Notes under the pieces: model-generated
Told to the model about the DNA's origin: nothing
The model's input: only the letters and a program-made list of their open reading frames with translations
Databases searched by the model: none
In this document: piece by piece, positions 1 through 8,834 of the stretch
Layout of the letters: each line of letters begins with the position of its first letter
How positions within the stretch are numbered: position 1 is the stretch's first letter
Translations under genes and position numbers: made by a program
Assembly (NCBI RefSeq): GCF_006716465.1
Contig: NZ_VFPB01000007.1
Coordinates: forward strand, 151,372-215,371
Reading direction: 5' to 3'
From: Pseudoxanthomonas sp. 3HH-4
GTDB lineage: Bacteria; Pseudomonadota; Gammaproteobacteria; Xanthomonadales; Xanthomonadaceae
DNA length: 64,000 bases

Positions 1-582
1 GATAAGACTACCGGTCACCGCATGGCGCTCATTCGCCTGCCCCACGTTGACCAGCACGTGGCCTTCGCCGCGGCTGGAAAAGGTATAGCGCTCGGCGGCG
101 GCGCGGGTCAGTGCCGTGGTTTCGGCATCGATGCCGCCGTAGTCGGTCAACCGCACCTTGTAGTAGCCGGCCTGGCCGTTCTCGCCGTCATGCCGGTAGC
201 GCGAGCCATAGCGCTTGTGATCGAAGGTCTTGGCGTCGGCCGTGTCGAATTCACCACCGGGACCGATGCGACCAGTGACAGGGAGTACCGATACCTGGCC
301 CCCTTGTTCCCAGCAGCCCGCACCGGAAACGAAAGAGTGGCCAAAGCCGCGGATCTGCGGGTCGTCGTAGCGCCAACCCGAGTAATGGGACCCGATGGGA
401 CTGACCTGGATCTGCCCGAATGGCGCCGACGCACCCGGAAAGGTGTTGCCGTCATCCTTGCTGCCGATGAAGGTGTTGACCTCCGCTGCCAGTCGCAGCG
501 GCGCGGCTTCGATCGCGGGCACCACCAGCGCCAGAAGCATGCACAGGGAGCCCAGCATCGTCAGGGTCTTTTCTCGTTTCAT
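1..582 (-). CDS. GH92 family alpha-mannosidase, N-terminal part (runs off left edge)
   Basis: Minus-strand frame open from an ATG at 582 to the window edge, giving 194 residues. It starts with a charged stretch and a hydrophobic signal peptide ending near AIEAAP, then the GH92 N-terminal block NTFIGSKDDGNTFPGASAPFG, followed by QVSPIGSHYSGWRYDD and a GFGHSFVSGAGC segment. These match the IGT-GGxGHTYPG-PFG-QLSPDT layout of GH92 exo-alpha-mannosidases, which are calcium-dependent and usually periplasmic or surface exposed. The catalytic acid and base motifs lie outside the window, so linkage specificity cannot be judged. It lies downstream of the TonB receptor on the same strand, 187 bases away, and is likely part of the same N-glycan locus. 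Confidence 0.85.
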   Translation of the reverse strand, partial: MKREKTLTMLGSLCMLLALVVPAIEAAPLRLAAEVNTFIGSKDDGNTFPGASAPFGQIQVSPIGSHYSGWRYDDPQIRGFGHSFVSGAGCWEQGGQVSVLPVTGRIGPGGEFDTADAKTFDHKRYGSRYRHDGENGQAGYYKVRLTDYGGIDAETTALTRAAAERYTFSSRGEGHVLVNVGQANERHAVTGSLI

Positions 583-683
583 GCGCTCACAGGTCATCGC
601 AGTTCACCGAAGGCTTGCGTGGAATCCCTGCGCAGGCCGGAATAGGGTTGGCGGCATCCCTGCCACCGCAACGAATGGAAAGT

Positions 684-703
684 GGCCCGGCCGTAGCCGG
701 GCC
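684..703 (-). terminator. GC hairpin after the TonB receptor gene
   Basis: GGCCCGGC and GCCGGGCC pair as an 8-bp stem around a CGTA/TACG loop in the 187-base gap between the receptor stop and the next GH92 start. On the minus strand it is followed only by ACTTTCC, not a real T tract. It could be a weak terminator or a processing or stabilising hairpin that lowers expression of the downstream GH92 gene relative to the receptor. Confidence 0.35.
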
Positions 704-769
704 GTCCACCCCACGCCGCTTGTCGCCAAGCGGGAGAGAAAGCATGGGGGGAAAACGCGGAGGACGTCC

Positions 770-3700
770 TCAGAACTTGTACGTCAGGCCCAGGTAAGCG
801 ACGCGGCCTGCATAACCATTGGTGTAGAAGCGATCCTTGGTGTCGTTGCCCAGGTGCGAGCGCGTCTCTTCCTCGGTCAGGTTCAGCACCGATGCGCTGA
901 TGCTGAGTGCCGGGGTGAAGTTGTATGCCGCATTCAGGTCGATCTGATAGTACGGCTCTTCGTAGACGTTCAGGCCATTGACCAGACCTTGCACCACTTC
1001 GCCACGCCGGTTGTACGAGGCGCGCAGCAACAGATTCTGCGCTTCGTAGAACACGGTGAAGTTGGTCTGGTTCTTGGCGCTGCCCGGCATCGAGGTCTTG
1101 CCGAGCTCGGTACCGTCCTCGAGGGTCACGGCCGCCTCGCTGGCATCGTTGTAGGTGTAGTTGAACTGGAAGCCGAGGCCGAAATCCAGCGTGTGCTGGG
1201 CATACAGTTCGACGCCCTGCGAAACCGCGTCGCGACCGCCGGCCTGGGTGCTGTAGTTCTGCACCGTGACGGTCTGGCCGTCGACGACCATGTCCACGTC
1301 GTTGATCACGCCCACCGCGAAGTTCTTGACGTTCTTGCGGAACAGGCCCACGCCCGCAACCGAACCCGGCTGGAAGTACCATTCCAGGCCCAAGTCGAAC
1401 TGGGTCGCCTTGTAGGGTTCCAGATTCTTGTTACTGCCCGAACCGTACCAACCCTGCTCGCCTGCACCGCCCGTCAGGCGGCGATCAGCGACATATTCCG
1501 GGCTGAAGTACTCCAGGCTGCCGGGAGCAGCGATGTCGCTGTAGCTCGGACGCGAAATCACCTTGGACGCCGCTGCACGCAACACCAGGTTATCGGTCAG
1601 GTCGTAGGCGAGGTTGAAGCTCGGCAGCACATCGGTGTAGTTGCGGTCGAGCGCGCTTACGACAAACGATTCGGCTCGCTGCTGGCTGTCCGAAAGCCTC
1701 CAGTACCCTTCGGTGCCGCAGTACGTGTCAGCCGGCGCGCCGGTGGGTGCCGCGGCGCCTTGTTGGCATGCCAGAGGATTGCCATCGGCACCATCGAAGA
1801 AGTAGTCGTTGTACGAAGTGACCTTGTCCGTGGAGTCTGCATGCTGCTTGGTGCGCGCGATGCGCACGCCCACATTGCCGCGCAAGCGATCGGTCCGGAA
1901 GTTGGCCTGCAGATAGGTCGAATAGATCTTCTCATCGACGTTGTAGACGAAGTTATCTTCCTCGCGGGTCAGCATCGGCCCGTAGGTGCTGTTCAGATAG
2001 GCGATGTAAGCCGGATAGTTGATCGCCGGGTAGGCGCTGGCATTGATGCCGCCCGCTAGGTTGCCCAGGGAGCGTAGGAAACCCGGCGAGAACTGGGTGG
2101 CGACATCGTTGCAGCGCCCATTCCAGTAGCGATTGTTGTAGTCGCTCGGGTCGGTGCCCGGGCACACCCAGTAGCTGTTGCCGGTACTGCGGTGGATGCC
2201 GCCGTCGCGGCCCTTGATGCCAAACTGGAGCGATTCGAAGACGTCGCCGTCGAAGTGCCACGTGCCGTCGACCTGCGCATACTTCTGCTCGGTGTCGTTG
2301 CGGGTCCAGGATGAGCCGGTCGAGCCGAGGTCAACCTGCAGGATGCCGTTCTGCAGGTTCTGCATCAGTTCCGGCGAGAACGTCATCGTCGGCGTCCCGG
2401 TCAGGTCCCACGAGCTGGCGAAGTTGCCGTTCGTCCAGCTGCCGTCCGCGTTCTGGCGGCGCGGCTTGAGCGGAACCGCGAACTGCAGTTCCGGACCACC
2501 CTCGGCCCACGTGCGGCCACCCTTGAAGCTGATGTCCAGCTTCTCACCGCGCCACTCGCCGCCGAAATCGACGGTCTGCGACAGCGACTTCTCAATGTTG
2601 TAGCTGCCGGTGATCTGCGGTGTCGGCACGGTGCAGTCGTCCGAACCCCAACCGCCCGGCGCCATGCCGGCGGCGGCCGCCTCGTCCTCGCTGCAGTAGT
2701 ACGTCTTGCCCGGATGCAGGCTGTAATCCGCACCGGTAACGATGGTGCCGCTCGGATCGAAGCTCAGTCCGTCGAGCAGGCGCCCACCCCGCCAATTGCC
2801 GTCACCGAAGTAACGCGCGATGTTCCATTCCGGCACCTTTAGCGTATTGGTCTGCGAGTTCTGCGACAGGTCAAAGCGGAAGTAATTCGCGGTCAGGGTC
2901 AGGTTGTCAGTGGGTTTGAACTGCAACGTCAGCTGGCCGCCCTTGCGCTCGCGCTCCTCTTCCTTGACGTTGAGGTTGACCGAGGTCGGCATCATGAAGC
3001 CGGTGTAGTAGTTGCCGTTCTGGTCCCAGAAGCCCGTGCCTCCCCACCAGTTCGAGTTGAAGTCGGAGGGTTGGCCATTGACGTCGACGGCGGTGCCGCC
3101 TTCATCGCGGCCGTACCACTGCCAGCCTTCTGTGCTGGCGCCCATGGTGCGCGTGGTGCGCTTCTGCTGCGTGTAACCGACAAAGACGCCGAAGCGGTCA
3201 TCCTTGTCGTGCCAGGAATACGAGCCGGAGAACTGGCCGTCAGTCTTCTTGCTGGTGTCGGCCCAGGTACCTTCGATGGAGGCGAAGCCGGAGTTCGGCT
3301 CCAGTTCCAGCGGCCGGCGCGTGTGCAGGATCACGGTGCCGCCGATGCCGCCTTCGTCGATGCGGGCTTCCGGCGTCTTGAACAGCTCGGCGCTGCCCAG
3401 CATGTTCGATGGCAGCAGCGTGTAGTTGAACGAACGGGTCGGGTCGCCATTGGATTCGGCGCTTGCAATGTAGTTGCCGTTCAATTGGGTCAGGACCAGT
3501 TCCGAAGACAGGCCACGGACGCTGACGTTCTTGCCCTCGCCGCCGTCGCGGCTGACGATCACGCCCGGCACGCGCTGCAGCGCGTCGGCCACGTTCTTGT
3601 CGGGGAACTTGCCGACATCCTCGGCAGTGATCACCTCGACGATGGCGTTCGCGTTGCGCTTCTGGTCCAGGCTCTGCTCGATCGAGTAGCGGTAGCCGGT

Positions 3701-3856
3701 GACGGTGACCTTGTCCAGATCCGTGGCGGTGGAACCGCCCTGCTCCGCCGTCGGCTGTTGCGCGAGCGCGATGCCCGGCAGTACGGCGGTAGCCAGCGCG
3801 ACGGCGATGGCGGTAGATAGAGAATTGCGGATGCGTACGTGTGGCGTGCCTTTCAT
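770..3856 (-). CDS. TonB-dependent outer-membrane receptor for glycans
   Basis: 1028 residues from ATG 3856. The frame is open further to ATG 4063, but 3856 is preferred: it begins MKGTPHVRIRNSL followed by a signal peptide ending ALAQQ, and has GAGAGGG about 8 bases upstream. After the signal comes a DKVTVTGYRYS segment, a plug domain (EDVGKFPDKNVADALQRVPG, then SVRGLSSELVLTQLNG) and a long beta-barrel with a C-terminal Phe (LGLTYKF), as expected for BAM recognition. It probably imports oligosaccharides released from high-mannose N-glycans, given the GH92 and GH2 neighbours. This resembles the carbohydrate-utilisation TonB loci of xanthomonads. Two LacI-type palindromes lie upstream, suggesting substrate induction. 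The exact ligand is inference. Confidence 0.93.
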   Translation of the reverse strand: MKGTPHVRIRNSLSTAIAVALATAVLPGIALAQQPTAEQGGSTATDLDKVTVTGYRYSIEQSLDQKRNANAIVEVITAEDVGKFPDKNVADALQRVPGVIVSRDGGEGKNVSVRGLSSELVLTQLNGNYIASAESNGDPTRSFNYTLLPSNMLGSAELFKTPEARIDEGGIGGTVILHTRRPLELEPNSGFASIEGTWADTSKKTDGQFSGSYSWHDKDDRFGVFVGYTQQKRTTRTMGASTEGWQWYGRDEGGTAVDVNGQPSDFNSNWWGGTGFWDQNGNYYTGFMMPTSVNLNVKEEERERKGGQLTLQFKPTDNLTLTANYFRFDLSQNSQTNTLKVPEWNIARYFGDGNWRGGRLLDGLSFDPSGTIVTGADYSLHPGKTYYCSEDEAAAAGMAPGGWGSDDCTVPTPQITGSYNIEKSLSQTVDFGGEWRGEKLDISFKGGRTWAEGGPELQFAVPLKPRRQNADGSWTNGNFASSWDLTGTPTMTFSPELMQNLQNGILQVDLGSTGSSWTRNDTEQKYAQVDGTWHFDGDVFESLQFGIKGRDGGIHRSTGNSYWVCPGTDPSDYNNRYWNGRCNDVATQFSPGFLRSLGNLAGGINASAYPAINYPAYIAYLNSTYGPMLTREEDNFVYNVDEKIYSTYLQANFRTDRLRGNVGVRIARTKQHADSTDKVTSYNDYFFDGADGNPLACQQGAAAPTGAPADTYCGTEGYWRLSDSQQRAESFVVSALDRNYTDVLPSFNLAYDLTDNLVLRAAASKVISRPSYSDIAAPGSLEYFSPEYVADRRLTGGAGEQGWYGSGSNKNLEPYKATQFDLGLEWYFQPGSVAGVGLFRKNVKNFAVGVINDVDMVVDGQTVTVQNYSTQAGGRDAVSQGVELYAQHTLDFGLGFQFNYTYNDASEAAVTLEDGTELGKTSMPGSAKNQTNFTVFYEAQNLLLRASYNRRGEVVQGLVNGLNVYEEPYYQIDLNAAYNFTPALSISASVLNLTEEETRSHLGNDTKDRFYTNGYAGRVAYLGLTYKF

Positions 3857-3902
3857 TTCAATCACCCTCTCCCAAGATTGATTAGCTGCTGACGCAAAAT
3901 TG

Positions 3903-3918
3903 TTTGGATCGATCCAAA
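3903..3918. promoter_or_regulatory. LacI-type operator upstream of TonB receptor
   Basis: Perfect 16-bp palindrome TTTGGATCGATCCAAA with the central CG step typical of LacI-family operators. It lies 47 bases upstream of the receptor ATG. The 14-bp core recurs exactly at 11704-11717 and with a few changes at 4024-4041, 11875-11888 and 17073-17086, always at promoters of this locus. No LacI-family gene is in the window. Confidence 0.75.
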
Positions 3919-4023
3919 TTTCCGATGCGATGAATCTGTTTTCAATGGAAGGCAGTACGTCCACACGATCCGGCAAGCGCACCCTTCCGCTGCGCCTCCC
4001 CTCCCACTTGCCAGTAATCCCAG

Positions 4024-4041
4024 AATTAGATCGGTCTAATT
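4024..4041. promoter_or_regulatory. second, variant LacI-type operator upstream of TonB receptor
   Basis: AATTAGATCGGTCTAATT has 7-bp inverted arms and aligns with the core operator as TTaGATCGgTCtAA. It is about 168 bases upstream of the receptor ATG and 120 bases from the first operator, compatible with looping by a tetrameric repressor. The rest of the 3857-4216 gap shows no convincing gene; it is the receptor promoter region plus the tail of the upstream GH92 transcript. Confidence 0.5.
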
Positions 4042-4216
4042 CCGCCGCGTGAATAATTACCATAATGTTTCAGTGCATGCATGCTGCCGCGCAGCATGCT
4101 GTTCCCCTCGTGGATGGCGCATGCAGGGCGCGCAGTGCACAACGCTGGCACCGCGCCCTTTCCGCCCCTCATCGACGTACGACAAGGAGCGGAGACGCAT
4201 GCTGCCCGGGGCATCT

Positions 4217-7200
4217 TCAGGGCCGCATGGTCGGCGTCAGCAGTTCCAACTCCGCAATGTCGATCACCGCACTGTTCGTGAACTGCACTCGGTACTCCCG
4301 ATAGGCGCCGGGCTCGCCGATACGGAACGGCCGCAGCTGCTGCGCCCACTTGAAGTCCTCGGCACGCCGTTCGTCCAGCGTCACCCACGAACCTGCCCCG
4401 TCGCGCCCTTGCAGCTTCCAGCCCAGCCCCGCCAACGGCGCGTCGCCGCTGGTGATGGTGTAGTGACTCACGCGCGTCGCCGCACGGAACCGGACATCGA
4501 CCGCCGCCTTTGCGGGCAATGGCAGCGCAGTGGCGGCATCGTCGTCGAACAATCTCGGCGATGGTTTCCCGACCAGCGCGATGGCCTCCGCGTTGCGCGA
4601 CGCATCCATCAGACTCGCAGGCGCCGCACCTGGCGCAGTCATGGAGGGAGGAAGCGCGTCGGCGGCGCTTCCCCACCTGGACGGCATGCTGCCCATGACG
4701 AATTCAAGCACGCCACCGTTGGCGATGTCCTCGTGACGTAGCCAGGCCCGGTCCCACGGGCGACCATTGAGCTTCAGCGATTGCACATAGACATTGCGGT
4801 CGTCGTTGCCATGGGCAATGACGGTGAGCGTGCGCCCATTCTCGAGCTTCACGTCGACCCGCTCGAACGCGGGCGATCCGATGACGTACTCCGGCGCTCC
4901 CATCCGCAACGGGTACAGCCCCAGCATGCCGAACAGGTACCATGCCGACATCTCGCCATTGTCCTCGTCGCCGGGATACCCCTGGCCGATCTCGCTACCC
5001 AGATACAGCCGACGCAGCACGTCGCGGGTGATGCGCTGCGTCTTCCAGGGCTGGCCGACGGCGGCGTACATCCAGGGAATGTGGTGCGAGGGCTGGTTGC
5101 TGTGCGCGTACATGCCCATCCGCACGTCACGCGCCTCGGTCATCTCGTGGATGACGTTGCCGTAGGTGCCTGCGAACTCGCGGCCCGCGGTTTCCGGTGT
5201 GGCGAAGAATTCATCAAGCCGATCCGCCAGCGCCTTCTCCCCGCCCAGCAGCGTTGCCAGCCCCGCGGCGTCGTGCGGCACGGTGAACGCGAAGGTCCAT
5301 GCGTTGGCCTCGGTATAGTCGCCGCCCCACACGCGCGGATCGAAGTCTGTCGCCGACTGCCCCCATGCGCCCTTCGCATCGCGCCCACGGAAGAACCGGG
5401 TTGCGGGGTCGAACAAGTGGGCATAGTCGCTGGCGCGGGCCTGGAAGTACTCGGCCTCCTCGCGATAACGCCGCGCCAGCACCGGGTCGTCCTCGCCGGC
5501 GACCAACGCCCGGCCGAACTGGGCCAGGCCGAAGTCGTTGATCGCACCTTCCAGGGTCCATGAAAGGCCCTCGTGCACGGTGTTGTCCGCGTAGCCGCGA
5601 TACATCGAATGCGCGAGTCCCTTGCGCCCGACGTTGGAGACAGGTGCGACGACCGTGGCGTTGCGAAGCGCAGCCTCGTACGCTTCCGCGGCATCGAAGC
5701 CCCGCACGCCCTTGAGCCAGGCGTCGGTGAACGCGACATCGGAGCTCGTGCCGACCATCAGGTCCGCATAGCCGGGCGACGACCAGCGGGCGATCCAGCC
5801 GCCGTCGCGGTACTGTTGCAGGAATCCGTCGATCATCTCGCCCGCGCGTCCCGGCGCGAACAGTGCGTACGCGGGCCAGCTGGTGCGGAACGTGTCCCAG
5901 AAGCCATTGTTGACGTAGATCCTGCCGGCACGGATCGGTGCCGACGTGCGCAGCGCGTCGCCGCCGGCATTGTCCTTCGACCAGCTGTTCTGGTCGGCGT
6001 GCCGCCAGTCGGGCCGTTCGATGCTGCCGACGTTCTCATGCGCGATGTTGGGGTAAAGGAACAGGCGGTAGAGATTGGAATAGACGGTCGTCAGCTGATC
6101 TTCGTTCGCACCGTCCACCGTCACCCGCCCGAGCAGCGCATCCCATGCCGTCTGCGCGCGCTCGCGCACGGTGTCGAAGCCCGCCGTGCCGATCTCCTGT
6201 TCAAGGTTGCGCCGCGCCTGTTCCACCGAGATCAACGACGTGGCGATACGCATGTTCAGCTCATCGCCGTCGCCACGCGCGAACTTGATGTAGTGCGTGG
6301 GGCGTCCGGTATCGATCGCACCGCTGCCGATCCACGGCCGGTCGAAGACCGCGTAGACGAACATCCGGGTGGCGCCATTGGACAGGCCGCTGCGGGTTTC
6401 GGTGTAGCCGTGCAGCGTCTGCGTGCCGGGATCCAGCGTCAGGCCGCCCCGCGCATCGACGTTGTCGAACAGGAGATTCGCATCCCCGCCCTGCGGGAAC
6501 CGGAACCGGAAGATCGCCGCGCGCTCGGTCGGCGCGATCTCGGCCCGGATGCCGTTGTCGAAGTCGACCCGGTAGGCATGCGGTCTGGCGAGCTCATTGT
6601 CGTGCGAGAACGACAGCGCCCGGCGCTCGCGGTCGGCTTCAGGCACCCCGCGCGTAGAGGACGGCATGACCTGGAAGGTCTGGCGGTCGCCCATCCACGG
6701 GCTCGGCTGGTGACTGATCGACAGCGCCTGCAGGCGAGGCCGGTTGTCGGCACCGTTGTGCTCGCTCCAGCGATAGAGCCATGCCAGCGTTCCGGCGTCC
6801 GTGACGGGCACCCAGAAATTGAAGCCATGCGGCATCGCGGTCGCGGGAATGTTGTTGCCGCGCGAGAACGTGCTGTTGGACTGCGTTCCGCGGTTGGTCA
6901 GCACCCGGTCGCTTGGACGCTTGGTCGACGTGCGAGGTGCGTCTGCGATGGCGATGTCGTCGATCCAGCCGCTCGCACCGGCACGGGAGCCGGGGGCCAG
7001 TTCCAGCTCGATGGCCTTGATGCGTCGCCCGAGCAGCGCGGGCATGTCGCCCAGGCGAACCTGTTTCCGAGCCCATTGCTGGGGGTACAGCGTCATGGAC
7101 GCCGCCTGGCTGGCTGCACCGATGGTGGCTCCGTGCTGGTCACGTGCACCGGTGTCCGTCAACCGTGTGCCGTCGTCGAGGACCAGGTCCAGCGATACAC

Positions 7201-7561
7201 CCGTGGAAGTGGAGACATCACCGTCGATGATCTCGGGCAGCACCATCCATGACAGCGTGGTTTCCTCGCCGATCTCGACATCGACCGCGTATAGACGCAC
7301 GCGCGCCGCCGCACTGCCGCGGTACTGCAAGGCATGCATGCCGCTGTAGCCCATGCCGCGTTTTGCCGCGTAGGGCTGTTCCGGGCCGTTGCCCACGGCC
7401 AGGCGCAGGCCGCCCGCTTCCGTCGTCAGGGGCACAGGCTGGCCCGGTTCGAACGATGTAGAGAAATGCGCCTCGCGTGCGCCGGCGCCGCTGGAGGCCA
7501 GGAGCAGCAGGGTGGCGAGGAGCCTTGCGGATGCGCCGCGGCGGCGGGCGGTGTCAGACAT
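4217..7561 (-). CDS. GH92 family enzyme with Gln in place of the catalytic acid (phosphomannose-uncapping candidate)
   Basis: 1114 residues from ATG 7561, which overlaps the upstream stop by 8 bases. A signal peptide (RLLATLLLLASSGAGA) is followed by about 220 residues of beta-rich, carbohydrate-binding-like sequence, then the GH92 core from about residue 240 (RGNNIPATAMPHGFNFW), and a discoidin-like C-terminal domain of about 150 residues. The core carries GDEDNGEMSAWY, the usual base motif. The acid motif usually written HGNEPSHH reads HSNQPSHH, so the catalytic Glu is Gln823 (codon 5095-5093, CAG). In the characterised CcGH92_5 enzyme, a Glu-to-Gln change at the acid goes with hydrolysis of mannose-alpha-1-phospho-6-mannose rather than ordinary alpha-mannosides. 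That activity here is a prediction from one residue and the divergent N-terminal core motif. Confidence 0.9.
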   Translation of the reverse strand: MSDTARRRGASARLLATLLLLASSGAGAREAHFSTSFEPGQPVPLTTEAGGLRLAVGNGPEQPYAAKRGMGYSGMHALQYRGSAAARVRLYAVDVEIGEETTLSWMVLPEIIDGDVSTSTGVSLDLVLDDGTRLTDTGARDQHGATIGAASQAASMTLYPQQWARKQVRLGDMPALLGRRIKAIELELAPGSRAGASGWIDDIAIADAPRTSTKRPSDRVLTNRGTQSNSTFSRGNNIPATAMPHGFNFWVPVTDAGTLAWLYRWSEHNGADNRPRLQALSISHQPSPWMGDRQTFQVMPSSTRGVPEADRERRALSFSHDNELARPHAYRVDFDNGIRAEIAPTERAAIFRFRFPQGGDANLLFDNVDARGGLTLDPGTQTLHGYTETRSGLSNGATRMFVYAVFDRPWIGSGAIDTGRPTHYIKFARGDGDELNMRIATSLISVEQARRNLEQEIGTAGFDTVRERAQTAWDALLGRVTVDGANEDQLTTVYSNLYRLFLYPNIAHENVGSIERPDWRHADQNSWSKDNAGGDALRTSAPIRAGRIYVNNGFWDTFRTSWPAYALFAPGRAGEMIDGFLQQYRDGGWIARWSSPGYADLMVGTSSDVAFTDAWLKGVRGFDAAEAYEAALRNATVVAPVSNVGRKGLAHSMYRGYADNTVHEGLSWTLEGAINDFGLAQFGRALVAGEDDPVLARRYREEAEYFQARASDYAHLFDPATRFFRGRDAKGAWGQSATDFDPRVWGGDYTEANAWTFAFTVPHDAAGLATLLGGEKALADRLDEFFATPETAGREFAGTYGNVIHEMTEARDVRMGMYAHSNQPSHHIPWMYAAVGQPWKTQRITRDVLRRLYLGSEIGQGYPGDEDNGEMSAWYLFGMLGLYPLRMGAPEYVIGSPAFERVDVKLENGRTLTVIAHGNDDRNVYVQSLKLNGRPWDRAWLRHEDIANGGVLEFVMGSMPSRWGSAADALPPSMTAPGAAPASLMDASRNAEAIALVGKPSPRLFDDDAATALPLPAKAAVDVRFRAATRVSHYTITSGDAPLAGLGWKLQGRDGAGSWVTLDERRAEDFKWAQQLRPFRIGEPGAYREYRVQFTNSAVIDIAELELLTPTMRP

Positions 7562-8834
7562 CGCTGCGCAGCACTGACAGGACGTCATGACAGGCTCCCA
7601 TGGTGTGGTAGTCCGTTTTTCCGGCAGGACTCTTGTCGTCGTCGTACTTGTGGTTCTCGCGATCCAGGATGCGGAACCACGCGCCATGTTCGTGGTCGAT
7701 CATGTGCCGCCACGCGTAGTCCCACAGGCGGTCGTACCACTGCCAGTAGCGTTCCTCGCCGGTGGCCGTGGCCAAGCGCGCAGCACAGGCCAGCGATTCG
7801 GCCTGTACCCAGAAGTACTTGTCGTCGTCGCAGATGAAATGGCGGCCATCGGGCAGCGACGGGCCCGCGATGTCCTTGCGCAGCGACTCCGGGGCGAAGC
7901 CATAGAACAGGCCGCCGAACTCCGGGTCCCATGAGGCTTCCATCGAGCGGTCGAACAACTCCGCGGCGCGCGGCACCAGCCAGTCGGTCGGCGTTCCTGC
8001 ACGGCGCAGATGACCATCGAGGATCAGCAGCAGCTTGGCCCATTCGGTCTGGTGCCCGGGCTGGAAACCCCACGGACGGAACAGATGCCGGGGATCGTCG
8101 CGATGGTAGTCGGTGTCTACCTGCCAGTCCGCGTCATAGTGCTCCCAGACCAGGCCCTCGCTCTGCGCAGCCTGGCGGCGGGTCATGTGGTCCGCCAGCT
8201 GCTGTGCGCGCTCCAGGTAGCGGCGCTCGTGGCTGGCCTCGTATGCGGCCAGCATGGCCTCGCACATGTGCATGTTGGCGTTCTGTCCTCGGTAGGGGCT
8301 GAACTGCCAGTCGCGCGTGGCTTCGTCACGGTACAGGCCGTGCTCCGGTTCCCAGTAGCGTGTTTCCAGCAGGTCCCAGTGGGCGTCCATCCACATCCGG
8401 CACTCTTCCACCCCTGCGCGCAGCGCGATGGAATACGCCAGCAGGACGAAAGCGGCACCGTAGCAATGCTGCGTGGTGTCTTCCGGCACGCTATCCCGCA
8501 ATGTCCAGAAATAACCGCCGCTCTGCGGATCGAGATGCCGCTCGCGCAGGAAGGCAAGCCCGTGATGCACGGCCTCCATGTACACATCGCGCAGCGCAGG
8601 ATCTTCCTCGCCAAACTCGCGTGCCGCGGTGGCGTAGTTGAAGACGAACCGGGTGCTGCTGACCAGATGGCGATGGGAGGCGTCGTAGACGCGTCCGTCG
8701 TCCTTGAAATAATGGAAGAAGCCACCCGCCGGATCGATGCAGCCGGGATGGTAGAACGCCATCGTCCTGCGGATGTGGTCGCGCAGGAAGGCTTCGCTAC
8801 GGAAGTCGTCGTGCATGGGAACGGGCTGCGTCAT
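7554..8834 (-). CDS. AGE-family mannose isomerase / sugar 2-epimerase
   Basis: 426 residues, the normal length for the N-acylglucosamine 2-epimerase (AGE) superfamily, an (alpha/alpha)6 barrel. Visible family features are HPGCIDPAGGFFHYF near the N-terminus, RFVFNYATAAREF, WGFQPGHQTEWAKLL (His and Glu of the active site), WDPEFGGLFYGF, KYFWVQAESLA and a late HTMGACHDVL His. There is no signal peptide, so it is cytoplasmic. Start ATG 8834 overlaps the GH2 stop by 4 bases, and its own stop overlaps the GH92 start, so the three genes are translationally coupled. Conversion of mannose to fructose would feed released mannose to glycolysis. AGE members also include cellobiose/mannobiose 2-epimerases and GlcNAc epimerases, so the substrate is inferred from context. 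Confidence 0.85.
   Translation of the reverse strand: MTQPVPMHDDFRSEAFLRDHIRRTMAFYHPGCIDPAGGFFHYFKDDGRVYDASHRHLVSSTRFVFNYATAAREFGEEDPALRDVYMEAVHHGLAFLRERHLDPQSGGYFWTLRDSVPEDTTQHCYGAAFVLLAYSIALRAGVEECRMWMDAHWDLLETRYWEPEHGLYRDEATRDWQFSPYRGQNANMHMCEAMLAAYEASHERRYLERAQQLADHMTRRQAAQSEGLVWEHYDADWQVDTDYHRDDPRHLFRPWGFQPGHQTEWAKLLLILDGHLRRAGTPTDWLVPRAAELFDRSMEASWDPEFGGLFYGFAPESLRKDIAGPSLPDGRHFICDDDKYFWVQAESLACAARLATATGEERYWQWYDRLWDYAWRHMIDHEHGAWFRILDRENHKYDDDKSPAGKTDYHTMGACHDVLSVLRSDV

Noticed and set aside
3857..4063. Upstream extension of the TonB receptor to ATG 4063
   Set aside because: It would bury the signal peptide behind 69 polar residues and cover the two operators; ATG 3856 has a good ribosome-binding site.
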